This document shows positions 56,701 to 64,000 of a stretch of DNA of 64,000 nt, one piece after another; position 1 is the first letter of the stretch, and every line of letters begins with the position of its first letter. The notes under the pieces are model-generated. The model was not told where the DNA came from, did no database searches, and saw nothing but the letters and a program-made list of their open reading frames with translations. A program made the position numbers and the translations under genes. Source of the DNA: Selaginella moellendorffii (taxonomy: Eukaryota > Streptophyta > Lycopodiopsida > Selaginellales > Selaginellaceae); NCBI RefSeq assembly GCF_000143415.4, contig NW_003314293.1, forward strand, positions 191,670 to 255,669. The letters run 5' to 3'.

Positions 56701-59700
56701 TCATAATGCTGCTGGGGAAAAAAAGGTACGGGTTCCGCTTTGACACTTTGGCATTTGTACTGAACTTTCCTTCAGGGTCCAGAAGAATTACAACGCTTTA
56801 CTCGTTCATTGGCGCCAGAGTCAAGTGTAAGCTGATATTTTTTAGATCCACATTCGAGTTTAACGAAATTTCAGTGTGTAACTTGTTTGGATGTTGCTGC
56901 AACGCGCACATCATCTATTGAGACCTCCATGCTGCTTTTGGAAGAAGTAAGGGTTGAAACACATTTCTCTGTAATTCACATCTCTTTCCATTTCCAGTCA
57001 CGATCGTTGGTATCTGAGGCCACACATGAGCAGCATTTCGTACCACTTTTCAAGCGTGTTCTTCAAAGGTTTTACGAGTTGCTGGAACAGGTCGGGCTCT
57101 ATTTCTTTCGCGTGTTTCGTGTGTAACACTTTGCGTTTTTCAGGGACATAATCAACCCCTTCCTGTTCTTCTCTCTGGCACTAGTGCTTTTTCTGGCTCC
57201 GAAAGCCTGCGCCAGGGATCAAAGCAGCGGGCCTTGACCATGTTACATCAGATAATCGAGGATGCACATAATGGGAAAGGCCAGTTCTTAAGTGGTAAGT
57301 TCGTTTAATACCTGTTTGAGCTTGTTTAATTTTCTTGTGTAGGCAAGCTTCACAACCTTGTAAAGGCCTTAGCGGATGAGGAGCACGAGGATCCTGCCTC
57401 GAGGCTGTTGTTTTATCGAAAGCAGCAGGAGAATGGTTTCGCACTTGGTCTGGGATTTCGTCCTTTATTATTGAGGACACATGAAACAGCCGGAAGCACT
57501 GACGAGGCCTTACATCAAAGGCCGATAGGAAGGAGATATTTGGGACCGTTGCTGAACAAGCCTATGGCTTACTTGTCCGCGTTCATCCTCTATGTGGCAA
57601 CCATTGGAGATATTGTCGACGGTGTGGATACAACTCACGACTTCAACTTTTTCTCGCTTTTGTACGAGAGTCCGGGTGATGTAAGAATGTTTCAGAGGAT
57701 TTCCATTTTAAATTTTCCATGGAATTTATCTATTTTGCAGTTGCTAACTCGACTAGCATTTGAGAGGCGCAGCACGGATGGAGCTGCTAAAGTTGCTGAA
57801 GTGATGGGAATAGATCTGGTGCATCAAGTAATTTCTGCTTGTGTGTCGCCAGTTCTTCCTCCCAGCGCATCAACAATTTCTCAGCACCCATCCCATGAGC
57901 TGGACTTGGACACCATTAAGTTCTTGAGTACACTCTCCCCCGTGCGAACTATCCTGGCATGTGTATTTGGTAACAAGGACTCGAAAATTGGAAATGATTT
58001 TGCTGTCGAGCAAGCAGAAAGGTATCCTGTATTTTGCTAGTCGATGTTTCTCATCCGTTCCTTTGCTCACAGGTTTCCTTCATTGCAAAGATGGATTCAA
58101 ATGCAAGCGAATTTGCAAACACTTCGTGACTCATCTATTCTGTCANNNNNNNNNNNNNNNNNNNNNNNNNNNNNNNNNNNNNNNNNNNNNNNNNNNNNNN
58201 NNNNNNNNNNNNNNNNNNNNNNNNNNNNNNNNNNNNNNNNNNNNNNNNNNNNNNNNNNNNNNNNNNNNNNNNNNNNNNNNNNNNNNNCTGAAGGTGCTGT
58301 CATCAAAGAACAATCTATTCCTGCTAATCACGTTTGGGAAGATGAATATCCATATCACGAGGCTGTGGAGAGGTAAGCGTTTATTTATACTTTTCTTTGA
58401 CATGTCTTTTCTCCTTTCTGTTTCTTCCAAAGCTTAATCAAGAATGGGAAGCTTGTAGACGCGTTAACTTTTGCCGATCGATGGCTAAAAGCTGGAGCTC
58501 CGGACAAACTCTTGCAACTTCTTATCGAAAGAGGTGAAGATAGCGTTCCGAGCTCTAGTCATTTGAGCCTCCACCATAACTTGTGGAACAGTAGCTGGCA
58601 ATACTGTATACGTCTGAAGGACAAACGCCTAGCAGCGACGCTTGCTCTCAAGTAAGGCATGTAATTTGTGTTGTATATCTGAAACGCCGGCTTGGCGTTT
58701 AGGTACTTGCATCGTTGGGAGCTGGATGCGGCTATCGACGTGTTGACCATGTGTAGCTGCCATTTGCCCACTGATGATGTTCTTTATGAAGAGGTATTAG
58801 CAGTTTCGGGTTATTCTATCAACGTTGTGTCTAAATGCTAGTCTTGCAAAGGTCATTCGGGTTAAAAAGCATCTGCAACAGTACCGCCAAATATTGCGAG
58901 AAGACGTCAAGTTTGAGAACTGGCAAGAGGTTTGCGACATTATACTTCGCGTCTTGTTATGACTGTCTTGCCTTCAGGTTGAGTCCTTATGTGATAGAGA
59001 TCCCGAGGGCCTAGCTTTGAGGCTTGCTGGCAAAGGAGCTGTTACTGCAGCGCTAGATATTGCTGAGTCCTTCAAACTTTCAGATGACTTACGGAGGGAG
59101 CTCCAAGGTCGGCAGCTAGTGAAGCTACTTACAGCAGATCCCATAAGTGGTGGAGGTCCAGCTGAGGCTATCAGGTTTCTCGGTTCACTGAACAACCCCG
59201 AGGACGCATTGCCGGTTGCAATGGCTGCGATGGAGCAGCTACCAAATTTGCATTCTAAACAGCTTCTGGTAACATTTTGTTGACTTGAACCTTCTTACAC
59301 TATTAAAATTAAACTACCGCATGCAGGTACACTTTCTTTTGAAACGGCAGATTGGCGTTCTCTCGGAAGAAGAGCACGACAGGATGGATCGACTGGCATT
59401 GGGCCTCAAAATGCTTGGTGCACTTCCCTTACCTTGGCAACAACGATGCGTAGGCTTACACGAACATCCGCAGCTTATACTAGAGACACTCCTTATGTGG
59501 AAGCAATTCCAGGCAGCGTCACAGGTATCCAATAATTTTTTGGCTGTATTTTGGTTATAACTATATCGAGTTTTTGCAGCTTTTGAATGCTTTTCCATCG
59601 TTGCGCAATGACAAACTCATAATCACATACGCTTCAAAAGCTGTATATGTTGCACCTGCATCTCCCGAACGGCAAACACATTATCTTCCAATCAAGCCGG

Positions 59701-62700
59701 CCTCTGGGAACAAAAATGGCAATAACCGAAGATTCACCTGGACACCGAGAGACGCGAGGAATAAAATCGATGGTACCCGAAAGAGAAAAAGTACCCTTCC
59801 ACCATCACAGAAGGCCGCTTGGGAAGCTATGGCTGGGTATCAGGAGGATAGACCAATTGGACTCGGACCGGAAGGTTATGAGAAGCTTGCACCTCTAACT
59901 ATGACAGATGGAGTTCTCTCTGGTGATCCTGTCAAAGACGAAGCCGTTCGTAGCTCTCATAAGTACGACAGTGCACCTAGTTTTGTCTTGTTCAAGGTAG
60001 CTATCGCTGGTTGTTTTGTTTTGTTTTTATTCTCACTAGCGTTCTGTGCAGGCACTTCTGTCTCTTTGTTTTGATCAAGCAAGTGCTGCCAAGTCTGCGG
60101 TTGAACTGGCCGTTTCTCAAGTCCAGAGTATTCTCAGTGCAGACTGTTTACCAGCTGGAGCGAGCTCGGAAGCAATTGAAAGAGCATTTCATGCAGCGGG
60201 AACTTTTGTCCAGGTACCACTTTCTTGGCTTGTTTCTTCTTCGCCAATCCTTTTTGCAGGTACTACTGGATGCTAGAACTCAGCTTCATAAACTCTTGGG
60301 CAACAAAGAAGCACCGAGCCAGGAAAGTCCAGATACTGTTTCAGAGTCCGGTACTGACAGTCAGTCTGCGACCAGTCTCACGAAACTATTGTCAGAAGCT
60401 GACATATGGTTAAACCGGGTGGAACTGCTACACTTTTTACTCGGTTCTGGTGTCACTGCCTCTGTAGGCGATGTGGCAGACGAAACCTCGGCGCTTCTCC
60501 TTCGTGACCGTTTGATCCAGGAGGAGCGATATGGTATGGCCGTATACACATGCACGAAATGCAAGGTAACTATTTCTCGGTGCTGCTAGCTTTGTGTGAG
60601 ACCAATACTACTGTTCAGATCGACGTTTTTCCGGTTTGGGAAGCATGGGGTTACGCACTACTTCGGATAGAACATTATGCGCAAGCCAGGCTAAAGTTCA
60701 AGCAAGTATCTTTTTGTTTGACCATCTTATCACTCTAACCTGGCAACTTACAGGAAAGCATTTCAATTATACAAGGAAGATTCATCCAAGATTGTTCAGA
60801 GAATAGTTGACAATGTGGAGGCATGCCCTGCTGCTGATGTCCATGCTGCACGTTCTCTGTATGTTGTCATTCTCTCTCGACTTTGTTAACCTGTTTGCCT
60901 GCTATAGGTACGTTCACATGGCGAAGAGCGCTTCAAGCTCATCGGATGACTCGCTTTCCGCAGACTCATATTTGAACGTTCTTTACATACCAACATTCAC
61001 AAGAGCTGATCGATCCAGGAGGACTACGGAAGAGGCGTCAGAGCGACTTTCTTATTTTAATGCGGACGAGATTTCGGTTCCTTTGAGCAACTTGGATAAT
61101 GTCCGTTTCGAGGAATGCAAGTACTACTTGGACGAGGTAACTATTTCGATTTACCAGCTGGTAGATAATCAACTGTGGCTGGTTGGGCAGTATGGTCGTT
61201 CGCTGCTTCTTGGCTTCATGTTTCGACATGGTCGTTATCGTGAAGCTTGTTCGCTATTCTTCCCTGTGGGTACTCTTCCTCCAATTCCTGCAAACTTATC
61301 ATCTGGAAGCGTCACAAGCTTGACAACAGAATATGGAACAGTGGACGATTTATGTGACTTATGTGTTGGATACGGAGCTATCCCGATTTTGGAGCATGTG
61401 ATAGAGACTCGGATTTCTCCTGCTAGCAGCGAAGATACTCAAGTTTCGCAACATACATTTGCAGCACTGACTCGCATATGCTTTTATTTCGAGACACACC
61501 GGCATTTCAACCATCTTTACCGGTTCCAGGTACCGGTTTCCTGCATGGTTGAACTTAAACTAAGGGGGATGGTTGTGCAGGTTTTGAAGAAAGACTACAT
61601 TGCAGCCGGTTTGTGCTGCATCCAGCTCTTTTTAAACTCTGCAACACAAGACCAAGCTCTTCGAAATCTTGAGCGTGCTAAGGTACGCTTCTTCATCAAT
61701 GGTTTGTGAATGATTGTGAGCTTATTTGAATGACAGGGTCATTTTGAGGAAGGGCTCCTTGCTCGTCAGCAAGCGATTGAGAACGTGAAGTCGGCGGCAA
61801 AGGCTTCTCGTGGAAAGAGTCCATCTGAAAAGCTGACTGACGAGGACTTGATAAAATTTTCTGCACGTTTGTCTGTTCAGGTACTGGCTCTTCTGAAACT
61901 TCGCGTGGGCCTGACGCTTATTTCATCTTGTTTTTCAGATGGAAGTGGTGAAATGCTTCAGCGACGCGGACGGCCCTCCATGGAAACGCTCTCTGTTTGG
62001 AAATCCTAATGACAACGATACTTTCAAGTGCGTATTTCCTTTTACCTCGCGTAGTTTCTCACGAGTGTTCATCGCGCTCCAGACGAAGGTGCGAAGTGGC
62101 TGAGGCGCTTGTGGAGAAAAACTTTGACTTGGCATTTCAAATAATCTATGACTTCGGACTTCCTGGTGAGTAATCACTCTTTCAAAAGTCGTGCATACCA
62201 TTGTCTGGCGTTCTGTTTGCAGCTGTCTACATATATGCTGGTGTAGCTGCTGCGTTGGCAGAGAAACGCAAGTACAATAACTTGGTAGATCTGCTACGAA
62301 ACATCAAAGGAACGATCGACAACGAGGACCTCGACCAGGTTATTATTTCGAAGGAGGTGCTTTGCAGCTAACGCTTTTATAACGTTCCAGATAATTGGAG
62401 CGGCCATTTCGGTCTATGCCAACAGGCACCGTGAGAGGCCCGACAGGCTTATTGAGATGTTGTCGAGTACTCACAGGTGCGTGGCGAGCTCTTTTGCTTT
62501 CCTTTTTGGTTAAACATTTGCCCCTGTGCAGGAAAGTTTTGGCGTGTGTCATGTGTGGACGTTTGAAAACGGCATTCCAGATCGCCTCTCGCAGCAACAA
62601 CATTGGAGATGTTGAATGGGTTCGGCAACAGGTAAGCAAGCAAGACACTTGCATGCCATGTTTTATCTTCTGTCTTCTTTTCTTTCCAGGCTCGAATGAC

Positions 62701-62755
62701 TGGCGCATTGCCAGTCGAAGACATGTGCAAGCAGTGGCTTGCGCGTGCATCCTGA
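53738..62755 (+). CDS. spastizin (ZFYVE26/SPG15)-like protein
   Basis: Very large gene of about 36 exons with introns mostly 45-70 bp (exon 1 53738-54651; last exon ends CKQWLARAS, TGA at 62753-62755). The product is about 2,300 residues by estimate. It looks like the plant homolog of animal ZFYVE26/spastizin, which works with SPG11 and AP-5 in lysosome reformation and sorting. Supporting segments are ARVAANHLFLGQFEAFRA at the N-terminus, long helical-repeat stretches (YLHRWELDAAIDVLTMC, ALALRLAGKG-like GLALRLAGKGAVTAALDIAE), and a C-terminus with AYAGVAAALAEKRKY-like, CVMCGRLKTAFQIASRS and DMCKQWL. No complete FYVE finger is seen, only a lone CTKCK pair near 60550, as I recall for plant members. 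A 142-bp N gap falls in or beside an exon. The assignment is by recalled family features, not alignment. Confidence 0.8.
58146..58287. other. assembly gap (142 N)
   Basis: Run of undetermined bases. The spastizin-like frame is open on both sides (LRDSSILS before, EGAVIKEQS after), so part of an exon or a short intron is missing. Confidence 0.99.
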
Positions 62756-63568
62756 TCATCAGTTTGGCTTTTGTAAGTTTTGGCATGTATCATATCGACA
62801 CCGGTTTGTAAATTCGACACACAATACTCTCAATACGCTTTTTCTTTACGAACCTGCAGGGTATAAAAGAGGTCTAACTATAGCTCAAAGCCTCAAAATC
62901 TCTATCATAGAGCCTCCACGAAGTCCATGAACATGGCGGTCTGGTTCTTTTTTAGTTTAACCTGTGGATCTTTGGCACAAGCAGGCTGACAGCAGCGCTC
63001 TTAATTTTTTACTTGTTACACGACGCATGGCTCGCTCGCTGGACTGGCAAGATTTTGAGGATCTCCACAGTAAGTACAGTAAGTTCTAGTGGCACTTGAG
63101 ATTTTTAGAGAAGAGAAATCGGTATCGCTACAGTTTCGATTTACATAGACATTTCTTTTCACGTTTGGCAGATGATCATCTTCGCCTCTTTGAATTTTCG
63201 GAGAAGAGACGGGTCGGACACCATTGCGACGAAAAAGGTTCTTCAACACTCTTCTACTTCTCTTATTTTTTGCTTTTATTTTTATTTTTATTTTTTTGGA
63301 ACTACCGGTCAATCTATTTCTTACAGGTCAAAAAACGAATCAAAGAACGAGGAGAAGACAACCATATGTTTTATGTCCGCAGAGCATCTCCATCCGAAGC
63401 ACTGCAGCGATGGAAACTTGCTATGGTGGTCAACAATTCGCAGCTAAGCTTTTCCAGTATATAATCAACCCATACTTCTCTCTGGAATGCCAGGGCTTTT
63501 CTCTCCAAAGAGGAAAGAAAGAAACCAAGATCTCTCGAGCTCTCCATTAGTACACCTTTCAAAGAAGA
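62756..63568 (+). other. spacer with a possible small spliced gene (63027-63464)
   Basis: Contains the 3' UTR of the spastizin-like gene. From the ATG at 63027 (MARSLDWQDFEDLHSKY), exons at 63027-63078, 63172-63237 and 63327 onward have good GT-AG borders. The third exon has two open frames, one ending at 63464 (VKKRIKERGEDNHMFYVRR...) and one at 63550, and splice phase does not clearly choose between them. No family is recognised. It may be a short charged hypothetical protein or an untranslated transcript. Confidence 0.25.
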
Positions 63569-64000
63569 AATGGATCATAGAAGTTCTTGCAAAACTCTCT
63601 TCTGTGAGATCATCCTCGTCGCTCTCGCTCTCTTGATCCTCCCCGCTCGCGCCGCTCATCACTCCTCCAGTCCCAAATCGCCCAAGAGGCCCTCCACGTA
63701 CAAGTTCTTCTGGCACGACACCCTCCAAAACACGACGCATCCATGGACGAACACCGCCGCGGAGGTGGCCGGCCCAAACCACAACATCACCGGCCTGGGA
63801 TTCGGCAAAGTCATCGTCTTCAACGATTCGCTCACGCTGGCGCCAGCGCTGGAATCCAAGCTCCTGGGCCGCGGCCAGGGCGTCTACATCTACGATCGCA
63901 CCCAGGCCGGGATCGCCTTCAACGCGCTGCTCCTCTTCTCGGCGGTGATCGAGAACGAGGAGTACAATGGCACGCTCAACTTCATGGGAGCGGATCTTAT
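63569..64000 (+). CDS. dirigent protein, N-terminal part (runs off window)
   Basis: Secreted dirigent-family protein. Dirigent proteins steer stereoselective coupling of phenoxy radicals in lignan synthesis or act in Casparian-strip lignin. The frame opens at 63569 and stays open for 144 codons to the window end. A signal peptide is clear (EIILVALALLILPARA, cleavage near residue 29). It is followed by a Ser/Pro/Lys stretch and the dirigent domain start: YKFFWHDTLQNTTHPWTNTA, where the family usually has LxFYxHD. A GFGKVIVFNDSLTLAPALES block follows, then LLGRGQGVYIYDRTQ. In the family this G-R-A/G-Q-G block ends strand 2. NTT, NIT, NDS and NGT glycosylation sites are present. The C-terminal roughly 50 residues lie outside, and no intron is seen, as usual for this family. 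Confidence 0.92.

Overview
The window is nuclear DNA of a land plant. Many genes have introns of only about 45-70 bp, spacing between genes is tight, and the gene set is plant-specific (NDC1, group IV CNGC, GT37 xyloglucan fucosyltransferase, dirigent protein). A 142-bp run of N marks a shotgun scaffold. The very short introns and small intergenic gaps fit a lycophyte such as Selaginella moellendorffii. That assignment is inference from gene architecture, not a database match.

Left gene block (1-6.9 kb): the 3' part of an NDC1-type plastid/mitochondrial NAD(P)H-quinone oxidoreductase (+), a UBE3D-like HECT_2 protein (+), and a CNGC2/4-type cyclic-nucleotide-gated channel (-) whose 5' UTR is split by an intron.

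Transposon block (about 7-48.2 kb): AT-rich and made of nested, mostly dead mobile elements. (a) A non-autonomous LTR element (about 10.1-18.2 kb) has its 3' LTR split by a Ty3/Gypsy element (13284-18134, minus strand). The integrase core of that Gypsy element is inverted. (b) A 19.6-kb LTR element without recognisable gag-pol (19025-38658) has 1.6-kb LTRs and a perfect GTATT target duplication. A 12.3-kb Mutator-like element (22348-34640) with an 11-bp target duplication sits inside it. The Mutator-like element carries a broken MULE/SWIM transposase on the minus strand. On the plus strand it carries an intron-containing, broken gene with a ParB-like DGNH motif followed by a beta-class N4/N6 DNA methyltransferase-like domain. 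A solo LTR (28730-29763, CTATC target duplication) is inserted inside that gene. (c) Copies of a short repeat family with tRNA-Met-like primer sites follow (39-42 kb). (d) A second decayed Ty3/Gypsy element lies at 42.7-48.2 kb on the plus strand.

Right gene block (48.5-64 kb): RRP1/NOP52-like nucleolar protein (+); a four-exon CxxCxGxG zinc-finger protein (-); a single-exon GT37 fucosyltransferase (-); a four-exon mitochondrial-type ribosomal protein bL34 (-); a roughly 36-exon spastizin/ZFYVE26-like gene (+) containing the N gap; and the start of a dirigent protein gene (+). The bL34 and spastizin-like genes share a 123-bp head-to-head promoter with telo-box motifs.

The most unusual content is the transposon-borne ParB-like/DNA-methyltransferase gene, which suggests a DNA-modifying enzyme carried by a plant Mutator-like element.
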